Assembly (NCBI GenBank): GCA_040507035.1
Contig: JBEVVR010000042.1
Location: 1 to 64,000, forward strand
Origin: Thiodiazotropha sp040507035
GTDB taxonomy: Bacteria; Pseudomonadota; Gammaproteobacteria; Chromatiales; Chromatiaceae
Direction of reading: 5' to 3'
Length of the DNA: 64,000 nt
This document shows, piece after piece, positions 27,144 to 35,734 of this stretch (positions are counted from its first letter, which is position 1; the number at the start of each line of letters is the position of its first letter). A program made the position numbers and the translations under genes. The notes below the pieces were generated by a model. It was not told where the DNA came from. It searched no databases and saw only the letters and a program-made list of their open reading frames with translations.

Positions 27144-27226
27144 TAAACACTCCTTTTTTTAGCTGTGACTTTGATCAGCTAAAACCGAGACCAGGTTTAT
27201 TATTCAACAAGCAGATAGAGGCAATA

Positions 27227-28210
27227 TTACTCGTCGTTGCTGAGCTTAACCACATAGTCGAAGACGCCATATACAACCTGCGCCATCTTTTCGAAGTTCA
27301 ACCGTTCCGCCCTGTCGAGTTCCGTGTGGTAGGCACGATTCCTGTAGAATGCGGTATCGGTAATCATCACCGCCGGGTAGCCATGGTGCCAAAAGTTTCT
27401 GTGGTCAGAAAAGTCGACACCTGGAATAAAGGCCGGGGCGTTGACTGAGTAGACAGGAAAATCCATCACTTGAGCCATGGATGCCTTCATGCGTTGTGCC
27501 TGCATTGACATCAGTTGATCAACGACAGCGATGAAATTCCCAGTGGAAGGATAGAAGAGTTTTAACAACAGCATAGGGTAGTCTTGGCTTGCTTCTTCCT
27601 CGGAATAGTAGCCGATCATCTCCAGGGCGATCATCAGTTTTACATCCACACCTGTCTCGGCAAGCGATTTGGCATACACCGCACTGCCCATGTTATCCGA
27701 TCGGAAGAAAGGCGGCTCTTCCAAGGTAAATGCCACCAGTACAACCTTCGTCTTAAGCTCAACTCTACCCAACAGTCTGGCAATTTCCAACAAGCCTGCG
27801 ACACCGCTGGCGTTGTCGTCCGCACCGGGATGCTCATCCTCGGCATCATAGTGCGCGCCGACCACTATAATTTCTTCTCCCTGTGGTCCGAACTCTGCGA
27901 TGATGTTCTTGTACTCCGAGCCATTAACCTCGAATAATTGTTCGGTAACGTGTCCGCCGGATGTGTTTAAAGACTCGGCTATGTAGCTTGCAACTTTGTT
28001 CAGATTTTCTGTATGCTGAAAATCTCTTGGCACCATATCCTCTGACAGCACTAAAGTGTGTCTTTTCAGTGCGGCAGAGTCTACAGTATGTGGAGTGCTT
28101 TTTGAGGCTTCTTTTAGTGGAAACGCGGGTCTGGCCAGAATCAGCCAAAGCATGCCAAGAATAACGACAAGTGCTGTTATTATTCTACCTAGTGACTCCA
28201 ATAAATTCAT
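27227..28210 (-). CDS. M28-family metallopeptidase (aminopeptidase-like), membrane-anchored
   Basis: 327 residues. An N-terminal hydrophobic segment (about 10-28) acts as signal anchor. Zinc ligands are visible: GAHYDA (His, Asp-type), PGADDNASGVAGLLEIAR (bridging Asp), TLEEPPFF (Glu catalytic and ligand), ALEMIGYY, and DFSDHRNFW (last His). This matches M28 exopeptidases, acting in the periplasm. It stands next to a D-Ala-D-Ala dipeptidase-like gene on the same strand. Confidence 0.82.
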   Translation of the reverse strand: MNLLESLGRIITALVVILGMLWLILARPAFPLKEASKSTPHTVDSAALKRHTLVLSEDMVPRDFQHTENLNKVASYIAESLNTSGGHVTEQLFEVNGSEYKNIIAEFGPQGEEIIVVGAHYDAEDEHPGADDNASGVAGLLEIARLLGRVELKTKVVLVAFTLEEPPFFRSDNMGSAVYAKSLAETGVDVKLMIALEMIGYYSEEEASQDYPMLLLKLFYPSTGNFIAVVDQLMSMQAQRMKASMAQVMDFPVYSVNAPAFIPGVDFSDHRNFWHHGYPAVMITDTAFYRNRAYHTELDRAERLNFEKMAQVVYGVFDYVVKLSNDE

Positions 28211-28263
28211 AATCTCCTCTGAGAACTATACAGGAACTATTTAGACAGCTAATTGCTCTATCC

Positions 28264-28935
28264 TTACTCAATAATTGAATATATTCTTCTTGCCTCCGAT
28301 TTTTTCATTCCATTGAAATGCCACCATTCATGAGACAGGGGATAAAATCCTGCTTTTGTCATAACACGTTTCAACAGATCTCGATTCTGCTGTTGATTGG
28401 CAGATATTTCAAAACCGGCCTGTTTCAGAAAATAGTGCCAATATAATTTGGTGTGACTGCTGTAAAAAGGACTTGGCCCCATATCAAGTCTATTTCCGTT
28501 TTCATCAACTATAGTGATGTCAACAGCAATACCATAATTATGCATCGAACCTTTGTCGGGGTTGGCCACGTACTTCTCAAATCGAGTGTTCTTCATTTTT
28601 TCATACATAGCGCGAGTAACAGATCTAGGTCGCGCTGCATCAAGCACTTGCAGTGAATGTGCCGGTTTCTCTTTTTTCAATATCTCTTGAGCTTTTGCCA
28701 GCAGTACTGCAACCTCTTTTCGTAAATAAGCTTTATCAAGTCCACTATAGAAGTCTTCCTCGAAGAAGTTCTTCTTAGGGTCAGAATTAACAAGATCAAC
28801 CTTTATTGAACTATCAATCACATTTACATCAATAAGACCCGCCTCCAAAAACCTCTCTTCGATATCGTTTGCCACTAAATAGCCTGGCAATGACAGGAGA
28901 AGCACCAGAGAAAATACTTTTTTTAAATGATTCAC
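28264..28935 (-). CDS. M15-family D-alanyl-D-alanine dipeptidase (VanX/DdpX-like), exported
   Basis: About 223 residues. The zinc-peptidase signature is intact: SMHNYGIAVDITIVD (His and Asp ligands) and HEWWHFNG (catalytic Glu, last His), with LDAARPRSVTRAMYEKM carrying the conserved Arg. The family cleaves D-Ala-D-Ala or muropeptides. I start at the GTG at 28935, immediately before a signal peptide (HLKKVFSLVLLLSLPGYLVA); a longer start at 28998 would put 21 charged residues ahead of it. An exported form suggests cell-wall turnover and not glycopeptide resistance. Confidence 0.78.
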   Translation of the reverse strand: MNHLKKVFSLVLLLSLPGYLVANDIEERFLEAGLIDVNVIDSSIKVDLVNSDPKKNFFEEDFYSGLDKAYLRKEVAVLLAKAQEILKKEKPAHSLQVLDAARPRSVTRAMYEKMKNTRFEKYVANPDKGSMHNYGIAVDITIVDENGNRLDMGPSPFYSSHTKLYWHYFLKQAGFEISANQQQNRDLLKRVMTKAGFYPLSHEWWHFNGMKKSEARRIYSIIE

Positions 28936-29170
28936 CTTGAACCTTGTTATTTTTTCGGTATCGTCGTCTTGTTCGATCAGTTCCCATCCAGTGGACAACA
29001 GTTTTTATAATAATAGTTCCTTATAGTGTTTCATGAGCTTCTTGTTTAATAGCACCCAGACATACAGCTCGCATACACTTTACTTCATCATCAGATACTC
29101 TTGAAGATGCTAGCGCATTTACATGATCAACACCTACAGTATGTCAGTGAACGATGGCAAACAACATGAT

Positions 29171-29635
29171 TCATTTCTTATCTATACCTTGACGCTCTAG
29201 AGTAAACACCACACCGGGTGTGTGACCAACGATAGTTCTATAACGTATTTTATCCGGAGTAGTGCCTAGTAATCTATATACCTTAAAGCGCGGTCCATTA
29301 GCTGGGTTTTCGTCCTGAGCCTCTAAATTCGGGTCATTTCTTGTAATGTAGACGCTACCGTCACAGTACCAGTCTCGAACCACTTCAGGCTGTATGTACA
29401 TAGCTCCGTCTTCGGTTTGAATCGTAATCTTTAATGTTAGCTTTCCCTCTGAATCATACGTTGCTGTCTGTATGTTGGTATATTTACCTTTTCGATTGTA
29501 TGTCTCACTATGCCATGAACCCAGAAAGTGCTCACAGTTGTTTGAATAAGACGCAGGGGGAACCGTATCCGCCGTCGCCAAGACTTTAGTTGCAAAAAAC
29601 ACCAAAATTATCTGCAATATATATATTGACTTCAT
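29171..29635 (-). CDS. Small secreted protein, unknown function
   Basis: 154 residues with a signal peptide (MKSIYILQIILVFFATKVLA). The mature protein is beta-rich with two Cys (NNCEHFLGSWHSE and WYCDG) that could pair. The FLGSWHSETYNRKG start is reminiscent of lipocalin-like or lysozyme-inhibitor-like domains but no family is claimed. AT-rich surroundings suggest accessory DNA. Confidence 0.55.
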   Translation of the reverse strand: MKSIYILQIILVFFATKVLATADTVPPASYSNNCEHFLGSWHSETYNRKGKYTNIQTATYDSEGKLTLKITIQTEDGAMYIQPEVVRDWYCDGSVYITRNDPNLEAQDENPANGPRFKVYRLLGTTPDKIRYRTIVGHTPGVVFTLERQGIDKK

Positions 29636-29802
29636 TTCATACTCTTCCTAGATATTATACGAACTACTATCCAAGTCATTTACTTTACGATTTCATTTTA
29701 TTAAAGAATCGTAAATTAACCATCCTTATCCTCACTAGGATTAAAGAATTTATCGCTGTTTGTGGTTGCAGACATCCATGTCAGAGCTAGGATTTAGTCA
29801 AG

Positions 29803-30264
29803 TCAGGACAAAATTGTCTCCAGCTCTTGCTGGGAATAGCCAACCTCATCACCAAAACTGTCTCTAAGGTCTTGATTTGCCATTGCCCTAGCCGCATCCT
29901 TGGCTTGGCCGTTCTCGAGGTGGAATTCGTATCTGTCGCGGAGAAAACCATGTTGTTTCCACGCGTGTTTTTGCGTGACACCGATTCGAGCTGTTCTTTG
30001 GGATCGCAAAAAATTGGTGGCAGTGCCTATTTGTTTCCGTTTCTTGTCCTTTTTATCACTCTTCTCGCCTTTACTGTCAGACTTTTTCAACCGTTTGTGC
30101 AGATTGCCGATAAGTTCATCTCTATCCTTCAATTCCGCTTTGAGTTTCTTTATCTTGTCGGTCAAGGTCTGAATGACGGCATCACCTGAAACAGTGGCGC
30201 TGTGTTTTAGTTTCCCCTTCCCCTTCTTAAGTTTTTTCTTTAGCTTTTTATCTTTTTTCTTCAT
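29803..30264 (-). CDS. Lysine-rich coiled-coil protein, unknown function
   Basis: 153 residues. The first 22 residues are almost all Lys (KKKDKKLKKKLKKGKGKLK), followed by a helical coiled coil (IQTLTDKIKKLKAELKDRDE), a second Lys-rich patch, and a C-terminal part (about 95-153) of mixed composition with HAWKQHGFLRDRYEFHLENG. The strong charge suggests nucleic-acid or polyanion binding. No homologue recognised. Confidence 0.5.
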   Translation of the reverse strand: MKKKDKKLKKKLKKGKGKLKHSATVSGDAVIQTLTDKIKKLKAELKDRDELIGNLHKRLKKSDSKGEKSDKKDKKRKQIGTATNFLRSQRTARIGVTQKHAWKQHGFLRDRYEFHLENGQAKDAARAMANQDLRDSFGDEVGYSQQELETILS

Positions 30265-30318
30265 ACAACAACTCCTTCCTCATATTTAATTTGAAATCCT
30301 TCTCTCTATTGTCAATAT

Positions 30319-31311
30319 TCAGCCAGGGATCTTTATCAAAGCACGGCCACGCACCTTACCCTGCAATATCTCTTCCGCTGCAGCGGGTAGCTCTTCAAAG
30401 GGGATTTCGACAATCATCTTTTCCAACTGCTCAAGGTCAAGATCCCTTGCCAGCCTCTGCCATGCCTGTTGGCGTTTTTCGATGGAAGCCATCACCGAAT
30501 CAATACCATACAGGGTAACACCTCGAAGTATAAAGGGTGCCACAGAGGTGGGAAGATCCATAGACTCGGCCAGTCCGCAGGCAGCTACGGCGCCGCCGTA
30601 GTTGATCTGACTGAGCACATTCGCCAAGGTATTCCCCCCCGCCACGTCGATGGCGGCGGCCCAGCGCTCTTTTGCCAGTGCTTTGACCTTGCCGCTGAAT
30701 TCGTTGCGATCGATGACATCTTTGGCACCCAAACCGATTAGGTAATCCCTTTGTGATGATCTGCCACTCGATGCCGTCACCTGATAGCCAAGCCGGGAGA
30801 GGATCGAGACCGCCACGCTGCCGACACCGCCGGCGGCGCCGGTGACCAGTACTTCCCCACTCTCCGGGGTCACCCCATGTTGCTCCAGGGCCATCACACA
30901 CAACATGGCGGTATAGCCGGCGGTACCCACAGCCATGGCCTGGCGCGGGGTAAAGCCCTCCGGTAGTGCAACCAGCCAATCCCCTTTCACCCTTGCCATA
31001 CCGGCATAACCACCACTATGGACCTCGCCCACACCAAAGCCATTCAGCACCACCTGATCGCCCTGCTTGAAACCGGGATGCTCGGAACTGACCACACTAC
31101 CGGCAAAATCGATGCCGGGCACCAGCGGGAAACGCCTCACAACCGGTGCGCTAGCGGTCAGTGCAAGACCGTCTTTGTAGTTGAGGGTCGAGTACTCCAC
31201 CTTGACGGTGACATCCCCATCCATCAACGCATCGAGGGTGATTTGTTTCAATTCGGCGACCTGACCGCTGTCGGTCTTCGAGATCAGGTAGGCGGGAAAG
31301 GTTTCTGACAT
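30319..31311 (-). CDS. acuI: AcuI/YhdH-type acrylyl-CoA reductase family NADPH oxidoreductase
   Basis: 330 residues, full length for the medium-chain dehydrogenase/reductase AcuI/YhdH subgroup. Visible are YSTLNYKDGLALT, PLVPGIDFAGSV, and the NADPH-binding VLVTGAAGGVGSVAVSILSRLG. It lacks the zinc-ligand pattern. AcuI reduces acrylyl-CoA to propionyl-CoA, protecting against toxic acrylyl-CoA from 3-hydroxypropionate or DMSP metabolism. Which substrate applies here is not shown by the neighbours. A GAGGATCTC ribosome site precedes the ATG. Confidence 0.82.
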   Translation of the reverse strand: MSETFPAYLISKTDSGQVAELKQITLDALMDGDVTVKVEYSTLNYKDGLALTASAPVVRRFPLVPGIDFAGSVVSSEHPGFKQGDQVVLNGFGVGEVHSGGYAGMARVKGDWLVALPEGFTPRQAMAVGTAGYTAMLCVMALEQHGVTPESGEVLVTGAAGGVGSVAVSILSRLGYQVTASSGRSSQRDYLIGLGAKDVIDRNEFSGKVKALAKERWAAAIDVAGGNTLANVLSQINYGGAVAACGLAESMDLPTSVAPFILRGVTLYGIDSVMASIEKRQQAWQRLARDLDLEQLEKMIVEIPFEELPAAAEEILQGKVRGRALIKIPG

Positions 31312-31370
31312 GAGATCCTCTTCTATTTTTTCACATAATCACACTTGCCCTGTTATATACCCTGGCAAGG

Positions 31371-31400
31371 GAAAAAAAAAGCGCGGTAAAACCGCGCTTT
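31371..31400 (-). terminator. Rho-independent terminator after hupC
   Basis: Stem aagcgcggt/accgcgctt with AAA loop; the minus strand continues in nine U. It ends the hupS-hupL-hupC transcript and on the plus strand is only weakly U-rich. Confidence 0.85.
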
Positions 31401-31464
31401 CTTACAATTGCCATCTTGGTCACCACTAAGCGTGCCAATCCTATAAAGGAGTTTACTTAATCAC

Positions 31465-31497
31465 ATTTGCGTTGATTAGCGTTCATTTGCGGACTTA
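31465..31497 (-). repeat. Dispersed repeat copy (GTCCGCAAATGAACGC type)
   Basis: The minus strand reads AAGTCCGCAAATGAACGC then TAATCAACGCAAAT. It lies between the hupC stop and its terminator, and matches the copies at 21552 and 35735. Confidence 0.7.
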
Positions 31498-31517
31498 ATA
31501 TTCAAATAACAATCACC

Positions 31518-32201
31518 TTATGGCCTGTCATCCTTAAACATACGCCAACCGCTGATCATGGTGCTGATCAGGCTCTGGCGGGAGACGATATCCTCGCGGA
31601 TCGCCACGTAGACATGGATGATGACGAAGACGACGATGATCCACATGCCCCAGTGGTGCCACAGGCGCACATCCTGGCTCTGACCCACCAGGGGTATGAG
31701 CCAGCCAAAGAGCTGATCCTGCCAACTCCCCAGGCCGGTCTGCTCGGCATAGAGGGAGAACCCGGTGAGCACCATGGCAATGCCGCCCACGGTAATGATG
31801 GCAACCATGGTGAGATGGGCCAATGGATTGTGTCCCACATACTTTTTCGGCTCCTTCTCGATAAAGGCGTACCAGCGCACTTCATGCATCAACTCTCGCC
31901 AGAAGGAGAGCCGATAGAAGGGGAGTCGAAACAGCTCTTTGGCGTGGTCGTTGCCGACAAAGGCCCAGTAGATACGGCCGAGAAAGCCCACGGTAAAGAT
32001 ATAGGCCGCGGCGAAGTGGGCAAAACGCATATAGCCCATAAGAAAGTGATCACTCGCCTCTCCCGGTAGGGTGGGCAGGGGATTGGCAATAAAGTAGCCC
32101 GTTATCGCCAGCACCGTGATCGATAAAGCATTGACCCAGTGCCATAACCTGACCGGGGCTTCATAGACATAGACAGCACTGCGTTTGATGGCTGTTTGCA
32201 T
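31518..32201 (-). CDS. hupC: [NiFe]-hydrogenase b-type cytochrome subunit
   Basis: 227 residues with four main transmembrane helices and the family motifs VYVYEAPVRLWHWVNALS, MRFAHFAAAYIF, and LWHHWGMWIIVVFVIIHVY; the His residues bind two b hemes. HupC/HyaC passes electrons from the hydrogenase small subunit to the quinone pool. It is downstream of the small HupE-like gene and ends the structural operon. Confidence 0.93.
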   Translation of the reverse strand: MQTAIKRSAVYVYEAPVRLWHWVNALSITVLAITGYFIANPLPTLPGEASDHFLMGYMRFAHFAAAYIFTVGFLGRIYWAFVGNDHAKELFRLPFYRLSFWRELMHEVRWYAFIEKEPKKYVGHNPLAHLTMVAIITVGGIAMVLTGFSLYAEQTGLGSWQDQLFGWLIPLVGQSQDVRLWHHWGMWIIVVFVIIHVYVAIREDIVSRQSLISTMISGWRMFKDDRP

Positions 32202-32243
32202 AAGCGTAACTCCTGATCGTCAAGCAGAGACGAATGGTGTGGC

Positions 32244-32441
32244 TCAACCGCGGTTCAAGCGTTTCAGGACCAGACCGGCTAGGCCAACACCCAACAAGGC
32301 CAACAGATAGCCATGATCCGCCAGCAGGTGCTCCACGCCTGACAGAAAACCCATCACCCCATGCTCACCCACATGGGCTGACACAGGGCCACTCATTGCC
32401 AGAATGCCTGTACTGACTAACCCAACTGCAATCTTCTTCAT
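32244..32441 (-). CDS. Small HupE-like single-helix protein between hupL and hupC
   Basis: 66 residues. Signal-like start (MKKIAVGLVSTGILAMSGPV, cleaved near SAHVGEHG), then GFLSGVEHLLADHGYLLALL and a final hydrophobic helix GVGLAGLVLKRL. HVGEHGVMGFLSGVEHLLAD echoes the first helix of HupE/UreJ nickel permeases (His-rich, GFxxGxxH), but the protein is about a third of HupE length, so it cannot be a full permease. Position suggests a role in metal delivery or in the membrane complex. Confidence 0.6.
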   Translation of the reverse strand: MKKIAVGLVSTGILAMSGPVSAHVGEHGVMGFLSGVEHLLADHGYLLALLGVGLAGLVLKRLNRG

Positions 32442-32534
32442 TTCAACTCCTCTGAAAAACTCTATGAGCCGCCGGTTCACAACCACACACCTCATCAATT
32501 CATAATTCATAATTCAAAATTCAAAATTTTTCAT

Positions 32535-34331
32535 TCATCGCACTTTCACCTTCGCCAACTCCCTCCCCTCCTCACTCATCACATGGGTGGAACAGGCAAG
32601 ACAGGGATCGAAGCTGTGCAGGGTGCGCAGGATCTCCACCGGCTCCTCGGCCCGGGCCACCTTGGTGTTCATCAGCGAGGCCTCAAAGGCGCCGATATTG
32701 CCCTCGCTGTCCCGGGGCGAGCCGTTCCAGGTGGTGGGTACCACGCACTGGTAGTTGTCGATGCGGGTATCCTTGATACGGATCCAATGGCCCAACGCCC
32801 CCCGTGGGGCTTCACTGATGCCGACGCCTTTCGCCTCCTTGGGCCAGGTCTCCGGATCCCAGTTGTCGACATTGGCGGTGCTGGAGTCGCCAGCCTTGAT
32901 GTTGGCGATCAGCTTGTCCATGAAGTAGCGCATCTTGTCGCCGGCCCAGTCGGCCTCCAGGGCACGTGCCGCGGTACGTCCCAGGGTGGAGAAGAGCGCG
33001 GTGACCGGCACATCGAGGGTCTTGAGCACGAAGTTGATCTGCTCGGTGATCTCCTCGTGACCCTTGGCGTAGCCCACCACGTAGCGGGCCAGGGGTCCCA
33101 CCTCCATGGCGTGACCGCGCCAGCGCGGGGCCTTGATCCAGGAGTACTTGGCGCTCTCGTCGATCTGCTCTATGTTGGTCTTGCTCCCTTTGGTCTTGGG
33201 TCCGAGCTGGAAGTTGTCCTCGGTTACGCCATCCCAGGGATGCAGCCCCTTGACCCCTTCCGGGTAGTCATACCAGGAGTGGGGAACGAACTCCTGGATC
33301 TCCTCCGGGTTACGCAGGTCGACCTCGTGCACCTCTTTCAGGTTGCCATTGATAATGGCGCCACTGGGCATCAGCAGGTTACCCGGCGAGTAGTCGTTGG
33401 CGCGGTCTGGGATATCGCCATAGGCCAGCACGCTGGTACCCGAGATACCGCCACCGTAGAGCCAGCCTTTGTAGAACTGCCCTACCGCCAGGATGTCGGG
33501 GATATAGACGTTCTTCACGAACTCCCGGGAGGCGTCGATGATGGAGGAGATCTGGTTGAGGTTGACCATGTTCAACGCCCCCACCGAGCCCACGCCATCC
33601 ACGTTGATGGGACAGGGCACGCCACCCACCAGCCAGTTGGGGTGGGGGTCCTTGCCACCGAGGATGGTGCGGATCTTCATGATCTCCTTCTGGAAATCGA
33701 GGGCCTCCAGATAGTGGGTCACCGCCATCAGGTCGGCCTCCGGCGGCAGCAGGTAGGCCGGGTTGGTCCAGTAGCCGTTCTTGAAAGGACCCAGCTGGCC
33801 GCTCTCGACGAACTTCTTCAGCCGGTTCTGGATATCGCGGAAATAGCCAGGCGATGACTTGGGATGGCTTGGCGAGACCTTCTGCTGCAGCTCCGAGGTC
33901 GCCTTGGGATTGGCCTTCAGGGCATTCACCGGATTGACCCAATCGAGGGCGTGCAGATGGTAGAAGTGGACCAGGTGGTCGTGCACCTGCAGGGTCAGCT
34001 GCATGATGTTGCGAATCGAGTTGGCATTCTCCGGGATCTCGATCTTCAGCGCATCCTCCACCGCGCGCACCGAGGTCAGGGCATGGGTACCGGTGCAGAC
34101 ACCGCAGATGCGCTGAGTAAAAGCCCAGGCATCCCTGGGATCGCGCCCCTTGAGTATCACCTCGAGACCGCGCCACATGGTGCCGGTAGAGACCGCGTTG
34201 CGGATGATGTTCTCCTCATCCACATTCACCTCGCAGCGCATGTGGCCCTCGATGCGGGTCACCGGATCGACGACGACCCGTTGACCCGAGTCGTCCAGAT
34301 TGAAACCGTTGGGAGTGGTCTTGATACTCAT
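32535..34331 (-). CDS. hupL: [NiFe]-hydrogenase large subunit
   Basis: 598 residues. The N-terminal nickel-ligand motif is RICGVCTGTH (C76, C79) and the C-terminal one DPCLACSTH (C577, C580). A 15-residue tail VMSEEGRELAKVKVR follows the last His and should be removed by HupD (686-1405). Wording such as HLVHFYHLHALDWVNP and WRGLEVILKGRDPRDAW fits group 1 membrane-bound uptake hydrogenases. The start overlaps the hupS stop by 4 bp. Reaction: H2 oxidation at the periplasmic face. Confidence 0.97.
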   Translation of the reverse strand: MSIKTTPNGFNLDDSGQRVVVDPVTRIEGHMRCEVNVDEENIIRNAVSTGTMWRGLEVILKGRDPRDAWAFTQRICGVCTGTHALTSVRAVEDALKIEIPENANSIRNIMQLTLQVHDHLVHFYHLHALDWVNPVNALKANPKATSELQQKVSPSHPKSSPGYFRDIQNRLKKFVESGQLGPFKNGYWTNPAYLLPPEADLMAVTHYLEALDFQKEIMKIRTILGGKDPHPNWLVGGVPCPINVDGVGSVGALNMVNLNQISSIIDASREFVKNVYIPDILAVGQFYKGWLYGGGISGTSVLAYGDIPDRANDYSPGNLLMPSGAIINGNLKEVHEVDLRNPEEIQEFVPHSWYDYPEGVKGLHPWDGVTEDNFQLGPKTKGSKTNIEQIDESAKYSWIKAPRWRGHAMEVGPLARYVVGYAKGHEEITEQINFVLKTLDVPVTALFSTLGRTAARALEADWAGDKMRYFMDKLIANIKAGDSSTANVDNWDPETWPKEAKGVGISEAPRGALGHWIRIKDTRIDNYQCVVPTTWNGSPRDSEGNIGAFEASLMNTKVARAEEPVEILRTLHSFDPCLACSTHVMSEEGRELAKVKVR

Positions 34332-35407
34332 TGATCCTGGTCTCCTTTCTTCTGCGCATTCTTGATCGCGGTAACAGCGGCGTGGGCGGCAGCAGTGGCG
34401 CCGACGATACCGGCGGCCGCGATGCCGACCTTGTCGGCATTGGCCTCAACCCCGAATTGATGGGTGTCGGTCACATGCTGATAGAAGGAGCCCTTGTCCC
34501 AGAAACCGTCCTCGGAACAGCCGATACAGCCGTGACCCGCCTGGATCGGGAAGGAGAGGCCGCCGTTCCAACGCACCGTGGAGCAGGCGTTATAGGTAGT
34601 CGGACCCTTACAGCCCATCTTGTAGAGGCAGTAGCCCTTCTTCGCAGAATCGTCGTCCCAGGCCTCAACAAACTGGCCGGCGTCGAAGTGGGGACGCCGA
34701 TAGCACTTGTCGTGGATACGCTGGCTATAGAACATCTTCGGCCGCCCCTGGCGATCCAGTTCGGGAAATTTTTCAAAGGTGAGGATATAGGTCACCACCG
34801 CGGTCATCACCTCGGCAATGGGAGGACACCCTGGGACCTTGATGATCGGCTTCTGGGCCAGGCCGGGCACCTTGTGCACCGGGGTGGCCCGGGTGGGATT
34901 GGGTCGTGCCGCCTGCACACAGCCCCAGGAGGCGCAAGAGCCCCAGGAGATGATCGCCTTGCAGTGCTCGGCGGCCATCTTCAACTGTTCCACGAAGGGC
35001 TTGCCGCCGATGATGCAGTACATGCCATCCTCGTCCAGGGGCGGATTGCCCTCCACCGCGAGGATGTAGTTGCCGTCATACTTCTCGATGGTCTCCTCGA
35101 TGATCGCCTCTGCCTGATGGCCGGCGGCGGCCATGATGGTGTCGTCGTAATCGAGGGAGATCATCGACAGCACCACATCCTTGGCCAGGGGATGGGCGGA
35201 GCGGATGAACGACTCCGAACAACAGGTGCACTCAAGACCGTGCAACCAGAGTACCGGGATGCGGGGTTTGGTCTCCATCGCCTCTGCGATACGCGGCACC
35301 AGCGCCGGTCCAAGCCCGAGGGCCGAGGCCGTCAGGCTGCAGAATTTCAGGAAACTGCGACGAGTGATCCCCTGACGCCGCATCACGTCATAAAAAGTCT
35401 CGGTCAT
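34328..35407 (-). CDS. hupS: [NiFe]-hydrogenase small subunit, oxygen-tolerant type
   Basis: 359 residues. Tat signal with TRRSFLKF (15-22), Fe-S modules, and a C-terminal anchor helix (GIAAAGIVGATAAAHAAVTA). Around the proximal cluster there are two extra Cys: ECTCCSES (C60, C62, C63) and GSCASWGC (C158, C163), where oxygen-sensitive enzymes have Gly. These six Cys form the [4Fe-3S] cluster of group 1d oxygen-tolerant hydrogenases such as the Ralstonia MBH. It heads the operon under a sigma-54 promoter. Confidence 0.96.
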   Translation of the reverse strand: MTETFYDVMRRQGITRRSFLKFCSLTASALGLGPALVPRIAEAMETKPRIPVLWLHGLECTCCSESFIRSAHPLAKDVVLSMISLDYDDTIMAAAGHQAEAIIEETIEKYDGNYILAVEGNPPLDEDGMYCIIGGKPFVEQLKMAAEHCKAIISWGSCASWGCVQAARPNPTRATPVHKVPGLAQKPIIKVPGCPPIAEVMTAVVTYILTFEKFPELDRQGRPKMFYSQRIHDKCYRRPHFDAGQFVEAWDDDSAKKGYCLYKMGCKGPTTYNACSTVRWNGGLSFPIQAGHGCIGCSEDGFWDKGSFYQHVTDTHQFGVEANADKVGIAAAGIVGATAAAHAAVTAIKNAQKKGDQDQ

Positions 35408-35476
35408 TATCGTTTGCCTCCAGGTCGATAAAAGCCGTTTTGAAATTGGCTTTACAACTCGCTTTGAAAGCTAATT

Positions 35477-35492
35477 TGCAACAGTTGTGCCA
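35477..35492 (-). promoter_or_regulatory. Sigma-54 promoter for hupS-hupL-hupC
   Basis: The minus strand reads TGGCACAACTGTTGCA, near-perfect for TGGCACG-N4-TTGCA. Transcription should begin near 35467, about 60 nt before the hupS ATG. HoxA/HupR-type activators drive such promoters; none is encoded in the window. Confidence 0.88.
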
Positions 35493-35687
35493 TGAGAAGA
35501 TCTCTCATCATTTCAACAGGTTGGATTTCCCATAAAAAAATTATGGAATGTGGAGGCTGTCTGTCTTCATTTGATTTTGAAAGGGCAAATGGAAAGTTGC
35601 TTTCCGATCTGTCGGTAAAAATCTCAAGACAGGTGAGTAGTTCAAGACACCAAATTCTAAGAGAGGAATAGAAGGTCAGAGGTAAAT

Positions 35688-35707
35688 GGTGGGGCAGGGC
35701 CCCACCC
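35688..35707. repeat. GC-rich palindrome ggtggggcagggccccaccc
   Basis: Identical on the opposite strand to the copy at 3486-3505; a third related copy is at 3447-3461. It lies between nrdJ and hupS. Confidence 0.65.
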
Positions 35708-35734
35708 GCATTATCACATTACTGAGCAGAAATC

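Noticed and set aside
32583..34334. Long rightward open frames opposite hupL and hupS (up to 424 codons)
   Set aside because: They are antisense to well-conserved hydrogenase genes and arise from GC-rich codon usage.
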